This document shows, piece by piece, positions 8,740 to 18,394 of a stretch of 64,000 bases of DNA; positions within the stretch are counted from its first letter, which is position 1; each line of letters opens with the position of its first letter. The notes under the pieces are model-generated. The model was not told where the DNA came from. It searched no databases and saw only the letters and a list, made by a program, of their open reading frames with translations. Source of the DNA: Stutzerimonas stutzeri. GTDB taxonomy: Bacteria > Pseudomonadota > Gammaproteobacteria > Pseudomonadales > Pseudomonadaceae. The position numbers were made by a program, and so were the translations under genes. The stretch covers positions 1 to 64,000 of the forward strand of contig NZ_JAMOII010000019.1 of NCBI RefSeq assembly GCF_024448985.1. The letters are read 5' to 3'.

Positions 8740-11700
8740 TCAATGCAAGGGCACGTGCCGGCTCATCAGTGCTCGCAGTGCGGCCGGCTTGACCGGCTTG
8801 GCAAGGAAATCCAGCCCCGCCGCGTGAACCGCCGCGATCAGCTCTGGGCGTCCGTCGGCACTGATCACCACACCGGGCACTGGCTCGCCGAGGCGGGCAC
8901 GCAGCCAGGCCATGACGTCCAGGCCGGTTTCGCCGTGGTCAAGGTGATAATCCACCAGCACCAGCTGAGGCCGGATATCGTCCTTCAGCAACGCCTCGGA
9001 CTCGGTTCGGTTGCTGGCGGTCCATACCTGGCACCCCCAGCGTGAAAGCAGGCTTTGCATGCCAACCAGGATGCTGTCTTCGTTATCGATGCACAGCACC
9101 TGGATGCCGGTCAGTGCGGTCTGCTGTACTTCGGACTTGCCGTTGACCTTGGTCTGGCGGACTACGTTACTGGCGATCGGAACCGTCACGCTGAACACGC
9201 TGCCCTTGCCTGGCCAGGAGCGTACCGACAGCGGGTGATTCAGAACCTGGCAGAAGCCGTCCGCAATCGCCAGCCCCAGTCCCAGGCCTTTTTCGGCGCG
9301 GGTCTGATGACTATCCAGGCGTTTGAATTCCTCGAAGATCACTTGCAGTTTGTCCTCGGAAATTCCCGGCCCGCGGTCCCAGACTTCCAGGCGCAGGGAC
9401 TCGCCCTGCCGCCGCACGCCCAGCACTACGCGACCCTTGGCGTAGCGGAAGGCATTGGTTAGGAAGTTCTGCAGCACACGGCGCAACAGGCGTATGTCGC
9501 TGTCGACCCGTAGCCGGCTGCCATACACCTTGAAATCGACCGCCTGTTCGGCGGCCAGCATGGTGAACTCGGTACCCAGCGTGTCGAACAGCGTGGCCAG
9601 CGGGAATGGGTGGCGATCGGGCGTGATGCGTCCGTTTTCCAGGCGCGAAATATCCAGTAGATCCGAGATCAGGTCTTCAGCCGAGCGCAGCGAGCTGTCC
9701 AGATGGCGCACCAGATCCTGCGCTTCTCCCGGCAGGGTATCCTGCTGGTGCGACAGGGCAGCGGAGAACAGCCGTGCGGCATTCAGCGGTTGCATCAGGT
9801 CGTGGCTGACCGCCGCCAGAAAGCGCGTCTTCGACTGATTGGCCGCTTCGGCAGTGCTCTTGGCTTCGGTCAGCGCGCGGTTCAGTTTCGACAATTCCTG
9901 GGTCCGTTCGATGACCCGCTGTTCGAGACCTTCGTTGGCGTCTTTCAGTCCGCGCTCGGCTTCGCGGAAGGCGGTGATGTCACTGAAACTCATGACGAAG
10001 CCGCCACCGGGCATCGGGTTGCCGATCAGTTCGACCACCCGGCCGTTGGGAAACATTCGCTCGGAAGTATGTGCGCGGCCCTGGCGCATCCAGTACAGCC
10101 GCTTGGCCACGTGGGTGTCCGCGTCGCCAGGGCCGCAGAGGCCGCGCTCGGCGTTGTAGCGGATGATGTCGGCGATCGGTCGGCCGATGTAAACCAGCCC
10201 GTCCGGGTATTCGAAAATCTCGAGATAGCGATGATTCCAGGCCACCAGTCGCAGCGACTGGTCCACAACGCTGATCCCTTGGGTGATGTTTTCGATCGCG
10301 CCCTGCAGCAGCGCGCGGTTGAACTGCAGAACCTCGGATGCCTCGCCGACGATGCGCACCACGTCATCGACCTGCATGTCACGGCCCTCCAGCGCGGCCT
10401 TGACCACCGCGCGGGTCGAGGAGGCGCCGAGGACGCCTGCGAGCAGCCGCTCGGTGTGAGCGATCCACTGGCCGTCGGCCTGTTGCTTGGGTGAAAAGTC
10501 ATGGCCATGGCGGCGGGCGAAGCGTTGGAAGCTGAGCTCCGCGCGCTCGGCACCGACGAAGCGCGAGGCCAGCGAGAGCAGGTCTTCAACCTGCACGGCC
10601 AGCAGTCGGCGCGTGCTGGCGGTCGGGTGGATCTCCTGGCCGATGAAGCGGCTGGCCTGCCAGTGCTCGGCCACACGGGTTTGGGACAGGATCGAGACCC
10701 AGAAAAACAGCGTCGCATTGCCCACCAAAGACAGCGTCACGCCGAGCGTCAGGGCGCTGGCGCCGAACGGCAGCTCGGCGGTGTACATCCATTGCAGGCC
10801 GGGAAACATCTCCAGTGGCCAGCCGAGCAGCGGCAGAATCAGTGTGTAGACCCAGATCACCGCGCCGGCAGTCAGGCCGGCAAACACACCACGCCGGTTA
10901 GCCTGTTTCCAGTACAGCGCACCGACCATGGCGGGGGCCAGCTGGGTCAGGGCGGCAAAGGCGATCTGGCCGATGGTGGCCAGGCTGGCGCTGGAGCCGA
11001 GCAGTCGATAGCTCACATAGGCCAGCAACAGAATGGCGACGATGCTGATGCGGCGCACCGACAGCATCCAGTGACGGAACACCTCGAAGGGTTGTTCGGC
11101 CTCTTTGCGACGCAACAGCCAGGGCAACAGCATGTCGTTGGACACCATGGTCGACAACGCCACACTGGCGACGATGACCATGCCGGTCGCGGCCGAGGCG
11201 CCACCGATAAAGGCCAGCATCGCCAGCGCTGGGTGAGCTTCGGCCAATGGCAGGCTGATCACGAACGAGTCGGGGCTGATTCCGCTCGGCAGAAGAAGTT
11301 GTCCGGCCAGTGCGATTGGAATGACGAACAGCGCGGCTAGCACCAAATATAGAGGAAAGACCCATCGCGCCAGGCGGAAGTCGCGCGGCTCGATGTTTTC
11401 CACCACCGTCACGTGAAATTGTCGCGGCAGGCAGACGATCGCCATCAGCGCCACGGTGGTCTGTACCAGCATGGCCGGCCAGTTCACCGTTTCCTCCCAG
11501 AAGCCGGCCAGCTCCGTGGATGCGTATGCCTGATTGAACAGGTCGCCGAAGCCGTCATACAGCCCGAAGGTGACGAAGGCGCCGACCGCCATGAACGCCA
11601 GCAGCTTGACCAGCGACTCGAAAGCAATCGCCAGCACCATGCCGCGATGGTGCTCGGTGACATCCAGGTTGCGTGTGCCGAACAGCACCGTGAACAACGC

Positions 11701-12210
11701 CAGGACCACGGAGACGATCAGCGCCGTATCCTGCGCGCCGGCGCCGGCCACGGCCTCGCTGTGCTTGCCGATCAGCAGGTTCACGCCGAGCACGATGCCT
11801 TTGAGCTGCAAGGCGATGTAGGGCAGCACCCCCACCAGGCAGATCAGCGTCACCACCACCGCCAATGTTTGTGATTTGCCGTAACGCGCGGCGATGAAGT
11901 CGGCAATGGAGGTGATGTTCTCCTGCTTGCTGATCATGATCATCTTCTGGATCACCTGGGGCGCCAGCAGCATCAGCAGGATGGGTCCGAGGTAAATCGG
12001 CAGGAATGACCAGAGCTGTTCGGCCGCTTGGCCAACAGCGCCGAAGAAGGTCCAACTGGTGCAGTAGACGGCCAGCGACAGGCTATAGACCCAGGCGCGT
12101 ACACGCGGTGACATATGCGCACGGTTTCGATCGCCATAAAACGCGATGGCAAACAGCACGGCCATATAGGTAAAGGCGACCAGCGCGATCAACCCACCGG
12201 ACAATGACAT
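8740..12210 (-). CDS. mxtR: SSS-transporter/hybrid histidine kinase, MxtR/CrbS type
   Basis: A 1156-residue protein. Roughly residues 1-490 are a multi-span sodium:solute symporter-like domain, then come a linker, a PAS-like domain (about 620-740, near NPMPGGGFVMSFSDITAF), a coiled coil, HisKA with SHDLMQPLNAARL (phospho-His near residue 802), a HATPase domain (GPGISEDKL, GLGLGLAIADGF) and a C-terminal receiver with phospho-Asp in LVLVDYHL (about 1086). This matches the CrbS/MxtR family, which with the regulator CrbR/ErdR controls acetate use (acs) in Vibrio and Pseudomonas. No partner regulator gene is adjacent. The ATG at 12210 follows GGAG. CbrA is a related kinase, but it lacks a C-terminal receiver. 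Confidence 0.85.
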   Translation of the reverse strand: MSLSGGLIALVAFTYMAVLFAIAFYGDRNRAHMSPRVRAWVYSLSLAVYCTSWTFFGAVGQAAEQLWSFLPIYLGPILLMLLAPQVIQKMIMISKQENITSIADFIAARYGKSQTLAVVVTLICLVGVLPYIALQLKGIVLGVNLLIGKHSEAVAGAGAQDTALIVSVVLALFTVLFGTRNLDVTEHHRGMVLAIAFESLVKLLAFMAVGAFVTFGLYDGFGDLFNQAYASTELAGFWEETVNWPAMLVQTTVALMAIVCLPRQFHVTVVENIEPRDFRLARWVFPLYLVLAALFVIPIALAGQLLLPSGISPDSFVISLPLAEAHPALAMLAFIGGASAATGMVIVASVALSTMVSNDMLLPWLLRRKEAEQPFEVFRHWMLSVRRISIVAILLLAYVSYRLLGSSASLATIGQIAFAALTQLAPAMVGALYWKQANRRGVFAGLTAGAVIWVYTLILPLLGWPLEMFPGLQWMYTAELPFGASALTLGVTLSLVGNATLFFWVSILSQTRVAEHWQASRFIGQEIHPTASTRRLLAVQVEDLLSLASRFVGAERAELSFQRFARRHGHDFSPKQQADGQWIAHTERLLAGVLGASSTRAVVKAALEGRDMQVDDVVRIVGEASEVLQFNRALLQGAIENITQGISVVDQSLRLVAWNHRYLEIFEYPDGLVYIGRPIADIIRYNAERGLCGPGDADTHVAKRLYWMRQGRAHTSERMFPNGRVVELIGNPMPGGGFVMSFSDITAFREAERGLKDANEGLEQRVIERTQELSKLNRALTEAKSTAEAANQSKTRFLAAVSHDLMQPLNAARLFSAALSHQQDTLPGEAQDLVRHLDSSLRSAEDLISDLLDISRLENGRITPDRHPFPLATLFDTLGTEFTMLAAEQAVDFKVYGSRLRVDSDIRLLRRVLQNFLTNAFRYAKGRVVLGVRRQGESLRLEVWDRGPGISEDKLQVIFEEFKRLDSHQTRAEKGLGLGLAIADGFCQVLNHPLSVRSWPGKGSVFSVTVPIASNVVRQTKVNGKSEVQQTALTGIQVLCIDNEDSILVGMQSLLSRWGCQVWTASNRTESEALLKDDIRPQLVLVDYHLDHGETGLDVMAWLRARLGEPVPGVVISADGRPELIAAVHAAGLDFLAKPVKPAALRALMSRHVPLH

Positions 12211-12308
12211 GCGAACTCCAGACAGCAGGTAAGTAGCAGGCTCCAGCCCGGCCGGTCATATACCGAGCCGAGCTGCGCTTAGACGATAACCGGTATAGCA
12301 GCACGGTC

Positions 12309-12336
12309 GCACCGGCTGACCAAGGTCAGCCGGTGC
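12309..12336. promoter_or_regulatory. Perfect 13-bp inverted repeat upstream of mxtR
   Basis: GCACCGGCTGACC and GGTCAGCCGGTGC are separated by only AA. The centre is about 110 bp upstream of the mxtR start. The short spacer and missing T-tract favour an operator for a dimeric regulator over a terminator. The rest of the 487-bp gap to the GNAT gene (12211-12697) shows no convincing gene. Confidence 0.5.
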
Positions 12337-12697
12337 GATGCGACTGTTTCGGGACCGGGATTACCGCTCGGGTGACAGCTCATGCTCGGCAGGTCTTGGA
12401 TAACCGAAGGCTGCCGCTTGGTGATAGATGAATGTATAAAGTTTCGCAGTAAAAGCGATCGGCGTGTGGCGGCTGCGACCATCGTCGCATGAGGCTGGTC
12501 GTCGCAGATGAAACCGGCGAAAGTGCCGCGCTAGACAAATATTGGCTGGTTTGCGACGCATGGCGCGGGTGCTGCGACACATGCGACCGGTCTGGTTCAA
12601 TCCCGTTGTTGTAGTGGATGGCTGGTCGTTTGCCCGCACTTCCCGTCTATGCCGTGATCACAACAAGCGTCCATTCCCCCGAATCAGGAGAATCTAG

Positions 12698-13267
12698 ATG
12701 TTCACGCCGCATCCGGTCACTTTGCAGCGAGGCGCCCTGCGCCTGGACCCGCTCGCAGAGGCCGACATCCCGGCCCTGGTGGAGCTCGCCGAGCGTAACC
12801 GCGACGAGCTGATTTACCTCAACGGGCCGCTACGCCCGGACTGGTATCGCTTCGCGCTCAACGAACAGCGTGACGGTCGCGCGGTGGCGTTCACCCTGCG
12901 CATGGCCGAGCGCATTATCGGGACGACTCGCTTTGCCGATTTCAATCCGTTGCTGCCGGCTGGCGAACTCGGCTGGACCTGGCTGGACAAGGCCGAGCAC
13001 GGCACCGGCCTGAACACCTCGATCAAATACCTGTTGCTCAAGCACGCCTTCGAAGAGTGGCAACTGGTACGTCTGCAGCTGAAGACCGCCGCCAGCAACC
13101 TGCGCTCCCAACGCGCCATCGAGAAGCTCGGCGCCCAGCGTGAAGGGGTGTTGCGCAACCATCGCCGCCTCGCCGATGGCCGCCTGGACGACACGGTGCT
13201 CTACAGCATCACCGACCGTGAATGGCCGGCAGTCAGGGGAGCGCTGGAAGTGCGGACTATTGGTTGA
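12698..13267 (+). CDS. GNAT N-acetyltransferase (RimJ/RimL type)
   Basis: A 189-residue protein starting at an ATG preceded by AGGAGA. It has the RimJ/RimL-like acetyltransferase fold: an N-terminal substrate part (LRLDPLAEADIPALVELA), a beta-strand pair (AERIIGTTRFADFNP, GELGWTWLDKAEHGTG), and the acetyl-CoA region with VRLQLKTAASNLRSQRAIEKLGA, the usual N-x-x-S-x-x-A-x-E-K-x-G-F-like stretch. It probably acetylates a protein N-terminus or small molecule in the cytosol; the substrate is unknown. It is a lone gene divergent from mxtR. Confidence 0.87.
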   Translation: MFTPHPVTLQRGALRLDPLAEADIPALVELAERNRDELIYLNGPLRPDWYRFALNEQRDGRAVAFTLRMAERIIGTTRFADFNPLLPAGELGWTWLDKAEHGTGLNTSIKYLLLKHAFEEWQLVRLQLKTAASNLRSQRAIEKLGAQREGVLRNHRRLADGRLDDTVLYSITDREWPAVRGALEVRTIG

Positions 13268-13352
13268 TGCTTTGCCTGTTTGGCATCCGTAAATCGCGTC
13301 CATGATCGCCGACCCGACCAGCGGCCTCATATAAGCACAAACTCGCTTTTGT

Positions 13353-13392
13353 CCCCCTCTCCCCACCGGGGAGAAGGCTGGGGTGAGGGGGC
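13353..13392. repeat. REP-like palindromic repeat
   Basis: CCCCTCTCCCC and GGGGTGAGGGG arms surround ACCGGGGAGAAGGCT, a dispersed palindrome type common in pseudomonad intergenic DNA. It sits in the 320-bp gap between the GNAT gene and azlC; nothing else was recognised in that gap. Confidence 0.6.
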
Positions 13393-13587
13393 GCGGCTCC
13401 GGCCAGCGCAAAAGTCTGCAACGAGCACACCCCGTCGCCCTCAGACCTAAACATAAGGTAATGTCTGTCGCTTTCCGTGAGAGGTTCGTCTCGCGGTCAT
13501 CAGCCCGTCTTCAAAATCCACTACGCTGCGACCGCGATGGCGGCGCGTAGCCCGTTATCGTTTGCGGTGCACACCTAAGGAGCCTCG

Positions 13588-14331
13588 ATGTCCCGCTCGC
13601 AAGAGTTCTGGCACGGTTGCCGCGATATTCTTCCGTTGATCGTCGGTGCGATCCCGTTTGGCATCATCTTCGGCACGCTCTCCATCGGTGCCGGACTTTC
13701 GACCTGGCAGACCATCGGCATGTCAGCGCTGGTGTTCGCCGGCTCCGCGCAGTTCATTGCGATCACCTTGATCACTGGCGGCGTCGGTGCGGCCGTGGTG
13801 TTGCTGACGACGTTCGTGGTCAACCTGCGCCATGCCCTCTACAGCGCGGCACTGCAGCCGTTCGTGCGACACCTGTCGAGCCGCTGGCGAGTGCCGCTGG
13901 CCTTCTGGCTGACGGACGAAGCTTTTGCGGTCATTCAGCACCGCTATGCCAGCGACGACGCGTCGCCGCACAAGCACTGGTTCTTCCTCGGCGCGGCCTT
14001 GACCATGTACCTGAGCTGGCAACTGGCGACGCTGGCGGGCATCGCCTTTGGCCAGGCAGTGCCGAACGTGGCCAGCTGGGGGCTGGATTTCGCCATGATC
14101 GCGACCTTCGTCGGCATCGCTGTACCGATGATGCGCACCCGCCCGCAGGTGGCGTCGGCGCTGGTGGCCGCCGCCGTGGCACTGCTGACCTGGGAGTTGC
14201 CCTACAAACTGGGCCTGATCGCCGCGGCGCTGGCCGGCATCGTCGTTGGCGTCTGGCTGGAGCAGCGAGCCGAACGGCGAGCCGAACGTCATGCACGAAA
14301 GGAGGCGAACCCATGCAGATCTGGTTGCTGA
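13588..14331 (+). CDS. azlC: AzlC family branched-chain amino acid exporter, large subunit
   Basis: A 247-residue membrane protein with the AzlC signature near the N-terminus (LPLIVGAIPFGIIFGTLSIGAGLS, then ALVFAGSAQFIAI) and about six membrane spans. AzlC with the small AzlD exports branched-chain amino acids and analogues. It starts at the ATG at 13588 after AAGGAG. Its 3' end overlaps azlD by 19 bp, with the azlD ribosome site (AAGGAGG) inside azlC, so the two are translationally coupled. Confidence 0.93.
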   Translation: MSRSQEFWHGCRDILPLIVGAIPFGIIFGTLSIGAGLSTWQTIGMSALVFAGSAQFIAITLITGGVGAAVVLLTTFVVNLRHALYSAALQPFVRHLSSRWRVPLAFWLTDEAFAVIQHRYASDDASPHKHWFFLGAALTMYLSWQLATLAGIAFGQAVPNVASWGLDFAMIATFVGIAVPMMRTRPQVASALVAAAVALLTWELPYKLGLIAAALAGIVVGVWLEQRAERRAERHARKEANPCRSGC

Positions 14332-14639
14332 TTCTGGGCATGCTGGCGATCACCTTCGTGATTCGTTACAGCTTCTTCGCCTGGCCCGACCTGCGCTTCC
14401 CGCGCCTGGTGGAGCAGGGCTTGCATTACGTGCCGGTGGCCGTGCTGACCGCCATCGTGGTGCCGGCGATGCTGATGCCAGAGGGCGAATGGGCGCTGGC
14501 GTGGGACAACGCCTATCTGCTGGCCGGCTTGCTGGCGATTCTCATCGCCGCGATCAGCCGCAACCTGCTGGCCACCATCGGCGGCGGGCTGTTGAGTTTT
14601 TTCCTTCTGCGTTGGGCGTTCGGGCAGCTGCCGCTGTGA
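14313..14639 (+). CDS. azlD: AzlD family small subunit of branched-chain amino acid exporter
   Basis: A 108-residue hydrophobic protein beginning MQIWLLILGMLAITFVIRYSF with three to four membrane spans, the usual AzlD size. AzlD binds AzlC to form the exporter. The start at 14313 is set by AAGGAGG nine bases before it. The same frame is open upstream as a shadow of azlC, but that part is not translated sense. Confidence 0.92.
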   Translation: MQIWLLILGMLAITFVIRYSFFAWPDLRFPRLVEQGLHYVPVAVLTAIVVPAMLMPEGEWALAWDNAYLLAGLLAILIAAISRNLLATIGGGLLSFFLLRWAFGQLPL

Positions 14640-14688
14640 GCGTTGGGGTGGATCTCGTGCCGGGCGAGCGTAACCGCGGAGGTTTCCG

Positions 14689-16020
14689 ATGAGCCAGCAT
14701 TCCCAGTTCCGCCTGCTCGGCACACGGCGCTTCCTGCCGTTCTTCGTGACGCAGCTGCTTGGCGCGTTCAACGACAATGTGTTCAAGCAGGCGCTGGTGC
14801 TCGCCATTCTCTACAAGCTCGGCACCACGGCCGACGTCAGCTTGTTGGTGAATCTTTGTGCGCTGCTGTTCATCCTGCCGTTCTTCCTGTTCTCCGCGCT
14901 CGGCGGCCAGTTCGGTGAGAAGTACGAGAAAGCCTGGCTGATACGCCGAATCAAGTTCACTGAAATTCTGATCATGCTGGTCGGCGCCGTGGGGATGTTG
15001 CTGGGCAATCTGCCGTTATTGCTCGCAGTGTTGTTCTGCATGGGCACGCAGTCGGCGCTGTTCGGGCCAGTGAAGTATTCGATCCTGCCGCAGCAGCTGC
15101 GCATCGATGAGCTGGTCGGTGGCAACGCGCTGGTGGAGATGGGTACCTTTCTGGCGATCCTCGGCGGCACCATCACCGCTGGAGTGCTGATGTCCGGTGG
15201 CGATTACGCCATGCGGGTGTCGGTTGCCGTGGTGGTGCTTGCCGTGATCGGTTATCTGGCCAGTCGGAAGATTCCGTTTTCGCTGGCGGCGCTGCCAAGC
15301 CTGCGCCTGGACTGGAACCTCTTGCGCCAGTCGCTGCGGATCATGCGTCTGGGGCTGGGTCAGCAGCGCTCCGTGTCGCGCGCGATGGTGGGTAATTCCT
15401 GGTTCTGGTTTCTAGGCGCGGTCTACCTAACGCAGATTCCGGCGTTCTCCCGCGACCTGTTGCAAGGCGACGAGGGTGTGGTGACGCTGATCCTGTCGGT
15501 GTTCTCGATCGGCATTGCGCTGGGCTCGATGCTCTGCGAACGGCTGTCCCGGCATCGCGTGGAGATGGGCCTGGTGCCGCTGGGTTCGATGGGCCTGACA
15601 CTGTTCGGCGTGCTGCTCTGGTGGCACGCGACGGGCGTGCCGGCAGCCAGTGAAATTCGGGACTGGACGGCGCTGTTGGCCGAGCCGCGGGCCTGGTGGG
15701 TGTTGATCGATATCCTCGGCCTCGGCACTTTCGGCGGGTTCTATATCGTCCCGCTGTATGCCTTGATCCAGTCGCGCACCGCGCTGGAGGAGCGCTCACG
15801 CGTGGTGGCGGCGAACAACATCCTCAATGCGCTGTTCATGGTGATTTCAGCGCTCTTCTCGATCCTGATTCTGACCGTGGCCGGGTTGTCGATACCGCAG
15901 CTGTTTCTCGCCGTGGCGCTGCTCAACGTGCTGGTCGCCGGGTGGATCTTCAGCTCGGTACCGGAATTCGCGGTGCGCTTTCGGCTCTGGCTGCTGGGTG
16001 AGCGCAATCCAGCGCCCTGA
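14689..16020 (+). CDS. MFS transporter, LplT-like (lysophospholipid flippase type)
   Basis: A 443-residue protein of about 12 membrane spans. The N-terminus RRFLPFFVTQLLGAFNDNVFKQAL is typical of the LplT branch of the major facilitator family, which flips lysophospholipids inward or forms the N-terminal part of larger acyltransferase fusions. No acyltransferase domain follows, so this is the stand-alone form. It starts at the ATG at 14689 after GGAGG. It is convergent with the next gene, two bases apart, and CCCTGA-AC-TCAGGG spans both stop codons. The substrate is inferred from family only. Confidence 0.8.
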   Translation: MSQHSQFRLLGTRRFLPFFVTQLLGAFNDNVFKQALVLAILYKLGTTADVSLLVNLCALLFILPFFLFSALGGQFGEKYEKAWLIRRIKFTEILIMLVGAVGMLLGNLPLLLAVLFCMGTQSALFGPVKYSILPQQLRIDELVGGNALVEMGTFLAILGGTITAGVLMSGGDYAMRVSVAVVVLAVIGYLASRKIPFSLAALPSLRLDWNLLRQSLRIMRLGLGQQRSVSRAMVGNSWFWFLGAVYLTQIPAFSRDLLQGDEGVVTLILSVFSIGIALGSMLCERLSRHRVEMGLVPLGSMGLTLFGVLLWWHATGVPAASEIRDWTALLAEPRAWWVLIDILGLGTFGGFYIVPLYALIQSRTALEERSRVVAANNILNALFMVISALFSILILTVAGLSIPQLFLAVALLNVLVAGWIFSSVPEFAVRFRLWLLGERNPAP

Positions 16021-16022
16021 AC

Positions 16023-17270
16023 TCAGGGTGCTGAATCGCTCGCTTCGGCGATGGGGTAGAAGCGGCGGCGCACGCTCTGCATCTGCGCATGTTGGCTCAG
16101 GCGTCCGCTGATTTCTTGGAGCGTTGCCGGGATTGGCCGCTCGCCGAGCAGCATCGGCTTCAGGCGGCTTTCGAACAATGCCCAGAAGCGCTTCATTTCC
16201 GGTACGTCGGGCATGATTTCTCCGGCCGCGGCCGAACGGTAGGTATGCGCGATCAAGGGATCATGCTGTAGCGTTTCCAGCAGCTCCAGATTGGCTACCG
16301 CGCCCAGCGGCTTGTCGGCATCGATGCTACGAAGCCCATCTGCGGTGGTCAGGTAGTCGTCGAGAAATCGCTGTGCCTGCTTCTGGTTCGGGCTGTGCGC
16401 ATTGACCGCGGCGGCGATGACACCCACGAAGGGTTTACCGGGATGGTCGGCATCGATGCCCGGCACGTCGGCAGCACCGAAGCGGAGCCCCGCGGCGCGC
16501 AATTCATTCCACACCCAGGGGCCATTGATCATCATCCCCAGTTCGCCTGCCTTGAACGCATCCATCATCCGGCCATAGCTGGCTTCCGGTGACAGCACGC
16601 CGAGTTCGAGCAATTGCTGAATCTGCCTGAAGCCCGCAATCGCCCCGGACGTGGCGATGCCCGGATCGTCGAAGTCATACAGACCGTTGCGCTTGCGCAA
16701 ACTGTAGCCGCCGCTGCCGGCGACGATCGGCCAGGAAAAGTAGAGGTTGGCGTAGTCCCATTCGATGGCGCGCTTGCCTTGGGCGCGCAATCGTTGGTCC
16801 AGTTCGATTACCTCGCTCCAGGTGCGCGGCGGCGTTGGGACCAGATCACGGTTGTAGATCAGGCTGACCACCTCGGTGGACAGCGGGTAAGCGTAGATGC
16901 GCTTGGCGACGCTGACGGCTTCCCAGGCGAAGGCCGGTGTGCGCTGCAGTGCGGCGGGGCTCGGGGACAACGCGGCCAGATGCCCGGCGTCAAGCCAGGA
17001 GCCGAAGCGGTCATGAGCGAAGATGACGATGTCCGGTCCTTTGGCCGTATTGGCCTGACGGTCGAAGCGAGCGGCCAGGTCGTCCGGCGTGGCGACTTCG
17101 ACCGTGATGCCGGTGTCGGCCTGGAAACGCTCGCCAACCTCGGCGACGCCGTTGAAGCCCTTGTCCTGATTTACCCAGACCAGCAGCTTGTTGCGTTCGA
17201 ACGCAAGCGCGTTCCCAGACAGGCAGAGCAGAAGAAGCGAAAGCGTCGTGGCGTTGAACAAAGCGATCAT
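16023..17270 (-). CDS. Second maltose/maltodextrin-binding protein (MalE paralogue)
   Basis: A 415-residue exported protein (signal MIALFNATTLSLLLLCLSGNALA) clearly related to Mal[48 protein letters not shown] and MPDVPEMKRFWA. It keeps the DK pair and the GPW and FW tryptophans known to stack on sugar in E. coli MalE, but the W62-equivalent in FWAHDRFG is Phe here (VIFAHDRFG). It lies 177 bp after malM and is probably in the lamB-malM unit. It likely feeds the MalFGK2 importer or binds a different oligomer length. The start at 17270 follows AAGGAGGC. Confidence 0.88.
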   Translation of the reverse strand: MIALFNATTLSLLLLCLSGNALAFERNKLLVWVNQDKGFNGVAEVGERFQADTGITVEVATPDDLAARFDRQANTAKGPDIVIFAHDRFGSWLDAGHLAALSPSPAALQRTPAFAWEAVSVAKRIYAYPLSTEVVSLIYNRDLVPTPPRTWSEVIELDQRLRAQGKRAIEWDYANLYFSWPIVAGSGGYSLRKRNGLYDFDDPGIATSGAIAGFRQIQQLLELGVLSPEASYGRMMDAFKAGELGMMINGPWVWNELRAAGLRFGAADVPGIDADHPGKPFVGVIAAAVNAHSPNQKQAQRFLDDYLTTADGLRSIDADKPLGAVANLELLETLQHDPLIAHTYRSAAAGEIMPDVPEMKRFWALFESRLKPMLLGERPIPATLQEISGRLSQHAQMQSVRRRFYPIAEASDSAP

Positions 17271-17447
17271 GAATGCCTCCTTGCATGACGGCACGCGGCG
17301 GGCCGTGCGCAATTGCGCATCGCCAATCCGCACCGGTCCATGCCGGACGGCAGGCCGGTCCGCGACGTCCTTGTTGCGACGAAAAGGGTGACGAGGGATA
17401 GGCCCAGGCAGACGCGGCGCGTTACCGGCGACAGCCTGGCAACCGAT

Positions 17448-18371
17448 TCACTTGATTTCGATGCGCTCGAGCAGATAAGCCTTGGCCTCTGGATCGCCGA
17501 TTCGTGCGGCCTCGTCGGCCAGGCGCAGCGCGCGTTCCAGATCCTTCGCCGCCAATGCCGCATCGATGCCCTGGCGATAATAGGCCTGGGTTTCGGGCAG
17601 TACGGCGGGCGCGGGTACTGATGGCAAATCGTTGCCCATCTCGCGACCGATGCTGTAAGCCGGCACATAGGTATTGGCCTGTTGGCCGGCGACCTTGTCT
17701 TCGATCAGCACCATCTTGATCACGCCGGTGGGCGCATGCTGTGCCACTGGATCGGGAAGGCTGGGCGGCTCGTTGCCCAGCGCCTTGGCGTAGGCCTTGG
17801 CCGGGTGTTCGAGAGTGGTTTGGCCTTGTGTCTGCTGCTCGCTGGTGAAGAGCACCAGGTAATACTCGTTGCCGGGGTTGTTCAGGTACGTGCGGTCGAT
17901 GCGCAGGCGGGCATCCAGGCTGTCGCCTTTCAGGCCGGATGCGGGGGCGTAGGTGAAGTCGTCGGCGTCGAGCAGGCGCGTGGGGCGCAAGCGGCTATCG
18001 AGCAGCATGGCGCTGGGGGCCAGTACGGTTTTGCCGGCCTGACTGTAGAGGCGAATCTCGAAGGACTTGCTGTCCTTGGGCAGGGCGAAGGCACGGAAGA
18101 AACTCTTGCCGCTGTCGAAGCGGTAGGCCGGGGCCGTGGCGTCCAGCGTCACGTCACCGGAAAAGTTCACGGGGATAGGTTGAAAGGGCAGGTTTTCGAT
18201 AGCGTCGCAGCAGATCGGCGCGCTCGCCAATGCTTGGCGGGCGTCGGTCATGGATAGCTCCAGCGGGGCGGGCGTGTGCGCCAGGGCGTCCACACGGCGC
18301 AGGGGATCGCTGCCGCAACCAGTGACCAGAACGACGGCAAGGCCAAGCAGGGGAAATCGCAGATTGCTCAT
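17448..18371 (-). CDS. malM: Maltose operon periplasmic protein MalM
   Basis: A 307-residue protein, close to the 306 of E. coli MalM. It begins MSNLRFPLLGLAVVLVTGCGS with a lipobox (LVTGC), so it is probably a lipoprotein here, unlike the soluble enterobacterial form. The central region with YRFDSGKSFFRAFALP and the C-terminal part match MalM. It follows lamB as in E. coli. MalM is thought to help maltodextrin movement near the LamB channel. The start at 18371 follows GGAGT; an upstream in-frame codon at 18395 gives a poorer signal. Confidence 0.9.
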   Translation of the reverse strand: MSNLRFPLLGLAVVLVTGCGSDPLRRVDALAHTPAPLELSMTDARQALASAPICCDAIENLPFQPIPVNFSGDVTLDATAPAYRFDSGKSFFRAFALPKDSKSFEIRLYSQAGKTVLAPSAMLLDSRLRPTRLLDADDFTYAPASGLKGDSLDARLRIDRTYLNNPGNEYYLVLFTSEQQTQGQTTLEHPAKAYAKALGNEPPSLPDPVAQHAPTGVIKMVLIEDKVAGQQANTYVPAYSIGREMGNDLPSVPAPAVLPETQAYYRQGIDAALAAKDLERALRLADEAARIGDPEAKAYLLERIEIK

Positions 18372-18394
18372 GGTGATACTCCAGTCGCCAATCA

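Noticed and set aside
12309-12336. The mxtR-upstream palindrome as an intrinsic terminator.
   Set aside because: No gene ends nearby, the centre is only two bases and there is no T-run on either side.
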